The position numbers and the translations under genes were made by a program. The notes beneath the pieces are model-generated. The model worked only from the letters and a program-made list of their open reading frames with translations, was not told the DNA's origin and did no database searches. Of a DNA stretch of 47,227 nucleotides, positions 6,945-12,536 are shown piece by piece. Every line of letters begins with the position of its first letter. Position 1 is the first letter of the stretch. The stretch is from IMG/VR virus record IMGVR_UViG_3300033388_005506, positions 1-47,227 of that record; one strand, given 5' to 3'. This stretch comes from a virus.

Positions 6945-7028
6945 TGACGCAGCGTGAAGAAAAATAAAGATAAGCTAATTTCAATTATTTTTTTAAAAGA
7001 TCTTCCCGGCCAGTCCGGTGCTGCGTCA
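6945..7028 (-). ncRNA. Structured element 3 closed by a 9-bp stem
   Basis: TGACGCAGC (6945-6953) pairs exactly with GCTGCGTCA (7020-7028). Inside, GAAGA and TCTTC can stack as a second tier, and the minus strand has CCGG-ACTGG-CCGG as a small hairpin. It lies 14 bases from element 2 and continues the non-coding block. It has no T arm, so it is not tRNA-like. It may be an RNA or a processing signal. Confidence 0.35.
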
Positions 7029-7048
7029 AGACTCAAAAAGGTTAGAGG

Positions 7049-7402
7049 TTATTTCTCATAATTTGCAATAACGGCTGCTCGAACTTCTGGCGGCAATGCA
7101 CCCAGAAGATCCATTGCTTTCTCTTCTGCTGTCTTTCGTGTTCTTGCTTCAGGTTTCCAGTCAATGAAATCCATTTCCTCAATTTCCTCGACAGAGTATG
7201 TCGGCTCGCCATCTGTTTCTGATTCGAGTTTACCACGAATATGAGACCGGAAACCGATGGTAAGTTGGGCATTGATCTGAGATAAGCAAAGTTCCTCGCC
7301 TTGCAGGGCTACTTTCTCCTCAAGTGTGGCTGCTGCAATAATTGCAGGAGTTTCAAGAGTGACCTCTCTTTCTACTTTGTTGGATTTTGTTACGATGGAC
7401 AT
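7049..7402 (-). CDS. Hypothetical protein
   Basis: 117 residues with SD AAGGAG. Acidic, mostly helical. The C-terminal ALPPEVRAAVIANYEK resembles the C-terminal end of the protein at 7921-8247 (SLPPEAVERIIKEYEK), which suggests a shared small motif. Family not recognised. Confidence 0.65.
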   Translation of the reverse strand: MSIVTKSNKVEREVTLETPAIIAAATLEEKVALQGEELCLSQINAQLTIGFRSHIRGKLESETDGEPTYSVEEIEEMDFIDWKPEARTRKTAEEKAMDLLGALPPEVRAAVIANYEK

Positions 7403-7427
7403 AGTTTTTCTCCTTCTTATGGGTTAT

Positions 7428-7463
7428 GGTACGAAATGTACCGTTGTAACACAGAATGTGTTA
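7428..7463. promoter_or_regulatory. Two adjacent palindromes between the RHH gene and the next gene
   Basis: GGTAC-GAAAT-GTACC (7428-7442) and TAACACA-GAA-TGTGTTA (7447-7463) are perfect palindromes directly after the stop of the RHH gene and upstream of the SD of the gene at 7402. They could be operator sites or intercistronic RNA hairpins. There is no T run. Confidence 0.5.
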
Positions 7464-7619
7464 TTAGTCTTTATTTTGGTCTTTAAAATCTTGTTTATTT
7501 TTCTCTTTATCAATAAGGAATTTAATATAGTTGCTGACTGTCCTGGATTCTTTCTTTGCCCTGTCTTTGACAAAGATGGCAGTTTTTGTTGATAAATATA
7601 TATGAAATCTTTTTGCCAT
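7464..7619 (-). CDS. Ribbon-helix-helix DNA-binding protein
   Basis: 51 residues from the ATG at 7619 (SD AAAAGG); the frame is open to 7748 but the upstream part is the promoter region. The sequence RFHIYLSTKTAIFVKDRAKK-ESRTVSNYIKFLIDKEK has the RHH layout: one beta strand, helix A, then the S-x-T-x-S turn before helix B. RHH proteins (Arc, CopG) bind DNA as dimers and often repress their own gene. The promoter and palindromes at 7640-7697 and 7447-7463 flank it, which fits autoregulation (inference). Confidence 0.75.
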   Translation of the reverse strand: MAKRFHIYLSTKTAIFVKDRAKKESRTVSNYIKFLIDKEKNKQDFKDQNKD

Positions 7620-7639
7620 TGGTCTTTTCCTTTTATGAA

Positions 7640-7697
7640 GTGGTATTTTTTTATGTTGTGTAATAATACCACAACGACACACCTTTGTCAAAGACAG
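7640..7697 (-). promoter_or_regulatory. Promoter with operator-like repeats for the RHH gene
   Basis: The minus strand has a consensus -35 TTGACA (7691-7686), a 17-base spacer and -10 TATTAT (7668-7663), placing the start near 7655 and a leader of about 36 bases. GTGGTATT/AATACCAC (7640-7647 and 7665-7672) is an inverted repeat spanning the -10 and start site. The palindrome CTTTG-T-CAAAG overlaps the -35. CTTTGTCAAAGACAG here is repeated exactly in inverted orientation at 7561-7575 inside the RHH gene. Confidence 0.65.
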
Positions 7698-7713
7698 TCT
7701 TTTTGTGTTTTGG

Positions 7714-7900
7714 TTATTCTTTTGCCTTTTCCGAGGTTTTCCAATCACTGAATACTACACAAAATTTAACGTCCTTATAGTCCTCTATTAACATTGTAAT
7801 TATTGAGTAATCAATTTCAGGGTATAGTTTTAATAGTTTTTGAAGCTCTACTGAAAAAGACTCCTATTGGTTTAGTTGAGTATAATATTGATGCTTCCAT
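7714..7900 (-). pseudogene. Remnant of a small gene: frameshift plus amber codon
   Basis: An open frame ending at 7714 encodes ESFSVELQKLLKLYPEIDYS, then TMLIEDYKDVKFCVVFSDWK, a well-composed small protein. Its upstream extension (KHQYYTQLNQ) is separated from it by a TAG at 7864-7866 and is one base out of frame with the SD-supported ATG at 7900. With two lesions the gene is probably dead. TAG is used as a normal stop elsewhere (capsid gene, 3625), so amber recoding is unlikely. Function unknown. Confidence 0.4.
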
Positions 7901-7920
7901 TTTATGTCTCCTTAAAATTG

Positions 7921-8247
7921 TTATTGTTTTTCATATTCCTTGATGATTCGCTCGACTGCTTCTGGCGGGAGTGATTTGAGTATCTTACGCAGTTTTGCCG
8001 ATATTGGATTGTAGGATTCCTTCTTAGTACGAGATTTTGAACACTTTTTCTTCTTACAAATAGTTAGTTTATACTGTTCTGCGTAAAGAAGATCAAGTTT
8101 TTGGTATGCCTTAAGTGCTTTGCCATACTTAACACTTGCCCGATCGTAGATAAGACGGATAGCTTTCATGAATCGGAGTTCTTTTTGTAGTGTTTTTTGT
8201 GCTAATCTACGATGACTGCCAAGTTCTGATAATTCATAATTATTCAT
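7921..8247 (-). CDS. Basic helical hypothetical protein
   Basis: 108 residues with SD AAAAGGA. Lys/Arg-rich, with a KKKKCSKSRTKK patch around residues 65-76 that suggests nucleic-acid contact. The C-terminus SLPPEAVERIIKEYEK is similar to the end of the protein at 7049-7402. Family not recognised. Confidence 0.65.
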   Translation of the reverse strand: MNNYELSELGSHRRLAQKTLQKELRFMKAIRLIYDRASVKYGKALKAYQKLDLLYAEQYKLTICKKKKCSKSRTKKESYNPISAKLRKILKSLPPEAVERIIKEYEKQ

Positions 8248-8262
8248 GCTAAAAATCCTTTT

Positions 8263-8697
8263 TTATTTTGTTATAATAAAAGAACAATCTTCTTTTATTT
8301 CTGGGATCATTTTTCCTGTTTTGATTGTTTTACAAGAGGCTGATTTTATTTCAACAATACATTCTTCTTTCTTTTCATTTATAAAGCAATGCTCTATTGA
8401 AGAATTCCAAGATGGTTGTTCATAATCCATGTTGAAAGAAAAACCATATGATGACATAATATCTTCAATGCTATCAATAATTTCATCATAATCATCTGGT
8501 GATATGGATGAAATATAGAAATAGATTTTTTTATTTGATGCCCAATAAACTATCTTGTTATAAGATTCTAACATTGTACTAACTTCCCAGAGGATTGCAG
8601 TGCTTTCTGGTAATGAAGTTAATTCTTTTTGATAGTCTTTTATATATTCTTGATAACTTGCTATGCTTCTATTTATCTTTTCAAAATAAAATTCCAT
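8263..8697 (-). CDS. Hypothetical protein
   Basis: 144 residues with SD GGGGGAA upstream of the ATG. Helical first half (residues 1-50), beta/alpha second half, no recognisable motif. Four cysteines are spread through the second half. Part of the leftward early cluster. Confidence 0.65.
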   Translation of the reverse strand: MEFYFEKINRSIASYQEYIKDYQKELTSLPESTAILWEVSTMLESYNKIVYWASNKKIYFYISSISPDDYDEIIDSIEDIMSSYGFSFNMDYEQPSWNSSIEHCFINEKKEECIVEIKSASCKTIKTGKMIPEIKEDCSFIITK

Positions 8698-8700
8698 GTT

Positions 8701-8880
8701 TTATTCCCCCATAAGTTCAATAGAAGCAGAATTAGAATCTTTTCCATATTTTTTCATCAGCTTTTCTGCTTCTATTATAAGTTCTTCATAATTTGAATGT
8801 TTTTTATTAATACCAATTTTATTTTTTAATAAAGTAATTTCATTAATATCACCTTTTTTTAGCCCGATGAGATTCAGCAT
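8701..8880 (-). CDS. Small acidic/helical ORF, possible continuation of the preceding gene
   Basis: 59 residues starting MLNLIGLKKGDINEITLL and ending SIELMGE. It lacks an SD and overlaps the preceding gene by 32 bases. Removing one A from the A7 run at about 8852-8858 would instead fuse it to that gene (HRAKK then GDINEIT), giving one protein of about 107 residues. It may therefore be the second half of a frameshifted gene. Confidence 0.4.
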   Translation of the reverse strand: MLNLIGLKKGDINEITLLKNKIGINKKHSNYEELIIEAEKLMKKYGKDSNSASIELMGE

Positions 8881-9022
8881 TTATATTATGTAAAACCATC
8901 CAAATAGAACTTAATAATGCGTCTGCTCGATATGTAGGACTATCTTTATCAAAGAAAGTATTACAATCTTCACAATAAAATCCATGTGTGTATCTAATTC
9001 TTGCCTTATGATTACATTTCAT
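8849..9022 (-). CDS. Small zinc-finger-like protein
   Basis: 57 residues with SD AAAGGAAAATAAA. The start MKCNHKARIRYTHGFYCEDC has C-x-H and CxxC pairs that fit a zinc knuckle. It terminates just after an A7 run. See the overlapping ORF at 8701-8880 for a possible frameshifted extension. Confidence 0.5.
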   Translation of the reverse strand: MKCNHKARIRYTHGFYCEDCNTFFDKDSPTYRADALLSSIWMVLHNINAESHRAKKR

Positions 9023-9052
9023 TTTATTTTCCTTTATTAATTAAAAGGTTGC

Positions 9053-9085
9053 CTACTTGGTGTTCTTTGTGTGAACGCTACTCGG
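9053..9085 (+). repeat. Dispersed GTTC-N7-GAAC element, copy 2
   Basis: Reads CTACTTGGTGTTC, TTTGT, GTGAACGCTACTCGG, the best match to the consensus. It overlaps the 3' end of the small membrane-protein gene at 9078-9236, whose TAG stop (9080-9078) lies inside the element. Confidence 0.85.
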
Positions 9086-9236
9086 TTAGTGTTTGGTACT
9101 GTGTGAGATTCTTATCCTTGGTGATAGTTTGGTCTTGGTAAGTATGCCAACTTGACCAAGCATAACCAAGGGTAAGGCCAAAAATGAATATAAATAAAAC
9201 AATTACTAATTTATCAAGTACTGATTCTTTAATCAT
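9078..9236 (-). CDS. Small single-span membrane protein
   Basis: 52 residues. The start overlaps the stop of the preceding gene (ATGA) with SD AAAGGAAAAC inside it, so the genes are coupled. After a short charged N-terminus comes one hydrophobic span (LVIVLFIFIFGLTLGYAW), then a polar tail. It could be a holin-like or host-takeover peptide; no family recognised. Its stop codon is supplied by the dispersed repeat element. Confidence 0.55.
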   Translation of the reverse strand: MIKESVLDKLVIVLFIFIFGLTLGYAWSSWHTYQDQTITKDKNLTQYQTLTE

Positions 9237-9781
9237 GATTTGTTTTCCTTTACAAGTCTGTTGTAAGTTTCCTCAATAAGGGTTGCTTGGTCTGGGTAAT
9301 TGTCCTTACAAGGCATGAAGATTGTCGCTGTGATTCGTGCAATTGTCTCGTTGTCGGAATTAAGATTGTCGGCAAGAAGAATGCCTGATCGTAGTGCATC
9401 AAGTATGTTGTCTGCATAGACTTTGTCAACGGCTGACAAGGCTGTGGTGTCTGTGTCAGTGTAAAGTGTAGTGTCTGGTTTTGGAAAATGTGAGCTGGAA
9501 GTAGCAGAGGATATGTTTTGTTCCAAGATACTGTCAAAGTCAATCTTATTTCGTTTATTAGGTGATTGTAGGGTCATTTGTTCTATGATTTGAAGAGACT
9601 GGCGGGATGGAAGTAATGATTGTCCAGTAACCAGTTTGTTGATTCCATGCATGAAGGTAGCCCGTACGATTTCACTTAGTTTTACATAATGATCTTGCTC
9701 ATTATATGCTTGCAGTCCTTCCAAGGCTTTGGCAAGATGATTTGGTTTAATTCTCAATGATACTACTATTCCGATTGACAT
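9233..9781 (-). CDS. Hypothetical protein with RHH-like N-terminus
   Basis: 182 residues from the ATG at 9781 (SD AAAAGGAG). The N-terminal strand-helix pattern SIGIVVSLRIKPNHLAKALE then KLSEIVRATFMHGINKLV looks like a ribbon-helix-helix fold (inference). A Ser/Thr-rich linker follows and the C-terminus is helical. A 14-bp inverted repeat lies directly upstream (9815-9873), as expected for an autoregulated DNA-binding protein. Family not firmly recognised. Confidence 0.6.
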   Translation of the reverse strand: MSIGIVVSLRIKPNHLAKALEGLQAYNEQDHYVKLSEIVRATFMHGINKLVTGQSLLPSRQSLQIIEQMTLQSPNKRNKIDFDSILEQNISSATSSSHFPKPDTTLYTDTDTTALSAVDKVYADNILDALRSGILLADNLNSDNETIARITATIFMPCKDNYPDQATLIEETYNRLVKENKS

Positions 9782-9814
9782 AATTTGCTCCTTTTGTAAT
9801 AATAAATATTTGAT

Positions 9815-9873
9815 GTAAGCAACCAGAGTGATGTGATGCTGGTATGTTGGAAAATAAATCTCTGGTTGCTTAC
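9815..9873. promoter_or_regulatory. Perfect 14-bp inverted repeat upstream of the gene at 9781
   Basis: GTAAGCAACCAGAG (9815-9828) and CTCTGGTTGCTTAC (9860-9873) are exact complements 31 bases apart, between the genes at 9781 and 9884. It may be an operator or an attenuator-like RNA hairpin. There is no T tract, so termination is not the obvious role. Confidence 0.6.
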
Positions 9874-9883
9874 ACAATGAAGA

Positions 9884-10084
9884 TTAATAATTATAAGGTT
9901 TGAACATTGACAGTGTTGCCGCTGTCGTGGGTATTTTGAGAATACTGATCTTTGATACAAGCTTTTTAAGTTTAACTTTTGATTCTATTTTCTGATGATT
10001 GACACATGAAAGATAAGGTTGAATTTTGTTAAATTTTGTACATTTATCCCTGTCGCAGTTGTTACAAGTTGGTATTTGATTCAT
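9884..10084 (-). CDS. Small Cys-rich protein
   Basis: 66 residues with SD AAAGGAGAC. The opening MNQIPTCNNCDRDKCTKF has three cysteines (CxxC-x4-C) and another at about residue 27, likely a zinc site. The C-terminal half is basic. Resembles the next upstream gene in length and Cys content; the two may be distant paralogues. Confidence 0.6.
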   Translation of the reverse strand: MNQIPTCNNCDRDKCTKFNKIQPYLSCVNHQKIESKVKLKKLVSKISILKIPTTAATLSMFKPYNY

Positions 10085-10085
10085 T

Positions 10086-10277
10086 TTATTGTCTCCTTTT
10101 GTTACTGTTCCGGCTTGCCGGTAATTTGTTTTTTACTTCACTAGGTCTGCAACCAAAATATTTAACTTGTACTAAATTGTCTAAACTACAGCATGGTACG
10201 TTATATTTATTAAGTACCATGTATTGACAATTATCTTTATGGTTGCTTATGCAATTTCTATATTTATTATCATCCAT
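10086..10277 (-). CDS. Small Cys-rich protein
   Basis: 63 residues with an AAGAGAC SD-like leader that matches the leader of the following gene. Cysteines occur in NCISNHKDNCQYM, PCCSL and GCRP. Basic C-terminus. Possible metal-binding protein; family not recognised. Confidence 0.55.
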   Translation of the reverse strand: MDDNKYRNCISNHKDNCQYMVLNKYNVPCCSLDNLVQVKYFGCRPSEVKNKLPASRNSNKRRQ

Positions 10278-10292
10278 TTTTTATTGTCTCTT

Positions 10293-10478
10293 TTAAATCA
10301 ATTCTATTAAAAAATCTGGCTCAAGGGCAAAGTATTCACCACAGATGTCATATGCAGATGTTATATCGCCGTTTTGGAGATATTGTATCAATGCTTCTTT
10401 TGCCTCATTAATTTGATTTTCTGCCTCTTTTGAAGTAATGTCATCTCGACGGATGAGAACTTGTTTAAGTGTTTCCAT
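10293..10478 (-). CDS. Conserved small phage protein
   Basis: 61 residues. METLKQVLIRRDDITSKEAE, then a helical stretch, then DICGEYFALEPDFLIELI. This layout (LIRRDG-x-T-x-EEA, later D-x-EEYFGLEPDYL) occurs in small proteins of many phages and mobile elements, with no known function. Its translation start GGAGCCACATC-ATGG is nearly identical to that of the gene at 10499-10786. Confidence 0.72.
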   Translation of the reverse strand: METLKQVLIRRDDITSKEAENQINEAKEALIQYLQNGDITSAYDICGEYFALEPDFLIELI

Positions 10479-10498
10479 GATGTGGCTCCTTTATTTAG

Positions 10499-10786
10499 TT
10501 AATGCCAAGTTTTATGTGTTTCTGCAATCCATTCAGTTCCATCATATTCTTCAATTGAATATGATATATCTTTCGGAATCTCAATTATTTTAAGTAATGA
10601 ATATTCATCATTCGCTGCCATTCCAAGTTCTTCAATAACTTGGATGAGTGTCAAGTCTTCTCTTGATATTTCAGAGTAATGATTTACTGGTTTGCCAGTT
10701 GTTTGTTCATTGTATCTTGTTAATGCTTGGTCAGAAAGACCAAAACCACCAAAACAATCGTTAATAACGACTTTTTTCATTGCCAT
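10499..10786 (-). CDS. Conserved phage protein (KKVVINDCFGGF type)
   Basis: 95 residues. The N-terminus MKKVVINDCFGGFGLSDQAL, the middle DLTLIQVIEELG and the C-terminal IEEYDGTEWIAETH are hallmarks of a widespread small phage protein of unknown function. Translation may start at the ATG at 10786 or at the in-frame ATG two codons on. SD GGAGCC precedes. It is the last gene before the long non-coding block 10800-11340. Confidence 0.8.
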   Translation of the reverse strand: MAMKKVVINDCFGGFGLSDQALTRYNEQTTGKPVNHYSEISREDLTLIQVIEELGMAANDEYSLLKIIEIPKDISYSIEEYDGTEWIAETHKTWH

Positions 10787-10799
10787 GATGTGGCTCCTC

Positions 10800-11340
10800 T
10801 TCAGCTATTGGTGTTTGCCTGTTGCCGGCTGGCCGGACTGCCGGGTGTCTGTTTTGATTTTATATGTAATTGTAACACTTTACGTTTACGTTTGCAAGTA
10901 CAGTCTTTGCGTGTTCTAAAATTCTTTGCCTGTTCACCTCTTTGTCTGTTGCTGACTTGTCGGGCTGTTGCTGACTTGCCTGTTGTCGTACCTGATTGCC
11001 GGGCTGTTCTGCTGTCTGTTTGGTTTGTCGATCCGGCTTGCCGGGCTGTTTACCGGGTTGCCGGGGGCTTGTCGGGAGGTTGCCGGGTGTAACGGTATTG
11101 TTTTACACTATACGTAATCGTAGCTTGCCTACCCTACCCGGCGGGTTTCTGACTGTTCTGCCCAGTTTATGTCTTGCTGTCTTGGTTGCTGTATCTACTA
11201 AAAAAAAAAAAAAAAAAAAAAAATACGTACCACCCAAATCAAGAAAACAACATGAAAACTCAAAAAGAAAGTTTGACACGCCACGGGTAGGGTAGGCGAA
11301 CTACGTTTACGTAAATCGTAGTGCGTAAACGTAAACATTT
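10800..11340. other. Long non-coding region with nested inverted repeats and GCCGGG words
   Basis: No credible gene lies here; plus-strand frames are low-complexity Cys/Leu/Val strings without an SD. GC-rich CCGGG/GCCGG words recur many times between 10820 and 11140, against an AT-rich background. An outer inverted repeat TTTACGTTTACG (10879-10890) with CGTAAACGTAAA (11324-11335) encloses an inner 30-bp imperfect inverted repeat (11111-11140 with 11284-11313), which encloses a run of 24 A. The architecture suits a replication or regulatory region, or a non-autonomous mobile element. Confidence 0.55.
11111..11313. repeat. 203-bp module bounded by 30-bp inverted repeats and containing A24
   Basis: The left arm at 11111-11140 and the right arm at 11284-11313 match as inverted repeats at about 27 of 30 positions, with the core GCCTACCCTACCCG perfect. 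The interior holds 24 consecutive A at 11200-11223. No ORF is inside. Confidence 0.7.
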
Positions 11341-11399
11341 ACACATCTACTCAACAAATCCTCCTTTTGATGCTATCTTCTGTTTAATAGTATGTTTAT

Positions 11400-11585
11400 C
11401 TAATAATATCTTTTATCATACTCACGACTTGTTTCCTTCTCAATATAGATAAGTCCAGGATTATCTTTGATATGATCCAGGATGTTTACTAACTCTTCTA
11501 TACTTACTTCCATGTCTTCTGCATGAGTAAGGTCAAAGTCTTCCCTACTCACGGGTATGTTTATATTTATTCGTACGTTATACAT
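11400..11585 (-). CDS. Small acidic hypothetical protein
   Basis: 61 residues with SD AAAGGGAG. Beta start (MYNVRININIPVS) followed by an acidic helix (MEVSIEELVNILDHIKD). The 15-bp hairpin with dispersed element copy 3 lies just upstream of its SD. Family not recognised. Confidence 0.6.
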   Translation of the reverse strand: MYNVRININIPVSREDFDLTHAEDMEVSIEELVNILDHIKDNPGLIYIEKETSREYDKRYY

Positions 11586-11608
11586 CTTTAGTTCTCCCTT
11601 TACAGTTT

Positions 11609-11662
11609 GCCACCCTGCCTACTGAAGCGTTCGCAAGGAGAACACCAAGTAGGCAGAGTGGC
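11609..11662 (-). repeat. Dispersed element copy 3 enclosed by a 15-bp hairpin
   Basis: GCCACCCTGCCTACT (11609-11623) pairs with AGTAGGCAGAGTGGC (11648-11662) with one mismatch. The apical part is the dispersed element, reading on the minus strand ACTTGGTGTTC, TCCTT, GCGAACGCTTC. It lies between two leftward genes, upstream of the SD of the gene at 11585. On the plus strand GTCTTTTT follows, so it could also work as a plus-strand terminator. Confidence 0.75.
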
Positions 11663-11668
11663 GTCTTT

Positions 11669-12139
11669 TTAATTTAGTTGTGCGATTGTGGCAGCAATAA
11701 CATCATCGTCTATGCCTGCTGCTTTCATGGCAACAGCCATCTTTTTACGCTCAAGCTCGATGGCAGCGCTAACTTTTTTGTTTGCAGCCTGTCCCGGTGG
11801 GGGTGTCGGTTTGCAAACATAATCATCAAGTCTTGTTTGCGCTCCTTCTGCATCATCAATTATTGATACTTTCACTATGTCACCCTTCAACCCATCCGGG
11901 TCTGCAACATCATTTGGTCTTGCGGCTGCTCGGAGCATGATAATCTCCTGCTTGATGCCAGAATGTAGGAGGCCATGCAGCACTTCATTATCTTTTGCCC
12001 ACTCAAGCAAGGCCTCTTCATCCATTAGTACTGCTCCTGCCTCTGCCAACCATGTTGGCAAGTCCAGCGTAATTTCTTCCCCATTATGGAGCACTTCAAT
12101 CTTACCTTCTTTTAAAATGTCATGAAATGATTTTGCCAT
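11669..12139 (-). CDS. Hypothetical protein
   Basis: 156 residues with SD AAGGAG. Acidic, mainly helical N-terminal half (FHDILKEGKIEVLHNGEEI, LLEWAKDNEVLHGLLHSG), a Pro-rich linker (CKPTPPPGQAANKK) near residue 110, and a helical C-terminus. The G+C content appears higher than that of its neighbours. Family not recognised. Confidence 0.65.
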   Translation of the reverse strand: MAKSFHDILKEGKIEVLHNGEEITLDLPTWLAEAGAVLMDEEALLEWAKDNEVLHGLLHSGIKQEIIMLRAAARPNDVADPDGLKGDIVKVSIIDDAEGAQTRLDDYVCKPTPPPGQAANKKVSAAIELERKKMAVAMKAAGIDDDVIAATIAQLN

Positions 12140-12160
12140 GATAGTTCTCCTTCTTTTATA

Positions 12161-12181
12161 ACCCCAGCGGAATGCCGGGGT
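12161..12181. promoter_or_regulatory. GC-rich hairpin upstream of the SD of the gene at 12139
   Basis: ACCCC and GGGGT close a hairpin that contains CGG-AATG-CCG. A related word CCAGCGGAATGCC recurs about 20 bases further on. It sits just 5' of the SD of the gene starting at 12139, as do the hairpins at 12512 and 12838 for their genes. Confidence 0.45.
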
Positions 12182-12215
12182 ATTTTGTTATATTCTCCAG
12201 CGGAATGCCAGATGC

Positions 12216-12497
12216 TTAGTTATACCATGCCCAGGTGATGAAACCTGCCTGGCCTGGGAATGTGTCCCTGACTTGTCTTTTTGCCTCTTCTGAGGCAAAC
12301 TCAATCTTAGACAAAGTATCCCCCAATTTGTGAGAAAAACCATTATCAATCCCAAGATCTTCCACGTAGGGAAAATCTTGGGATACAGGACTACAGGCTA
12401 TATCATAGACATAGCCCTTTTTAGAATTAATCTGGTTCAAAATATCCAGAACCAGAATTTTTTTCATTAATTTGACTTCTTTCTTATTCAGCTTCAT
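12216..12497 (-). CDS. Hypothetical protein
   Basis: 93 residues from the ATG at 12497 with SD AAAAGGAGAC; upstream in-frame codons lack an SD. Basic N-terminus (MKLNKKEVKLMKKILVLDIL), C-terminus ending GFITWAWYN. A CCGGC/GCCGG hairpin precedes the SD. Family not recognised. Confidence 0.6.
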   Translation of the reverse strand: MKLNKKEVKLMKKILVLDILNQINSKKGYVYDIACSPVSQDFPYVEDLGIDNGFSHKLGDTLSKIEFASEEAKRQVRDTFPGQAGFITWAWYN

Positions 12498-12511
12498 GTT
12501 TGTCTCCTTTT

Positions 12512-12534
12512 CCGGCATTATGAGTTTGCGCCGG
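12512..12534. promoter_or_regulatory. CCGGC/GCCGG hairpin before the SD of the gene at 12497
   Basis: CCGGC (12512-12516) pairs with GCCGG (12530-12534) with a 13-base loop. On the transcript it ends directly before AAAAGGAG. The same leader design occurs at 12838-12852. Confidence 0.45.
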
Positions 12535-12536
12535 GT

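Noticed and set aside
7042-7272. Alternative frame of 76 codons inside the gene at 7049-7402
   Set aside because: Shares the same bases in another frame, without an SD; the longer frame has a good SD and normal composition.
7864-7866. In-frame TAG as evidence for amber recoding by the tRNA-like elements
   Set aside because: TAG ends well-supported genes (major capsid, 3625-3843, polymerase, 9078-9236), and no CUA anticodon is readable in the tRNA-like elements. The TAG comes with a frameshift, so a pseudogene is simpler.
10692-11295. Plus-strand ORFs of 75-121 codons in the GC-rich island
   Set aside because: They are Cys/Leu/Val-rich low-complexity strings, have no SD, run against the local gene direction, and one is built on the poly-A run (Lys string).
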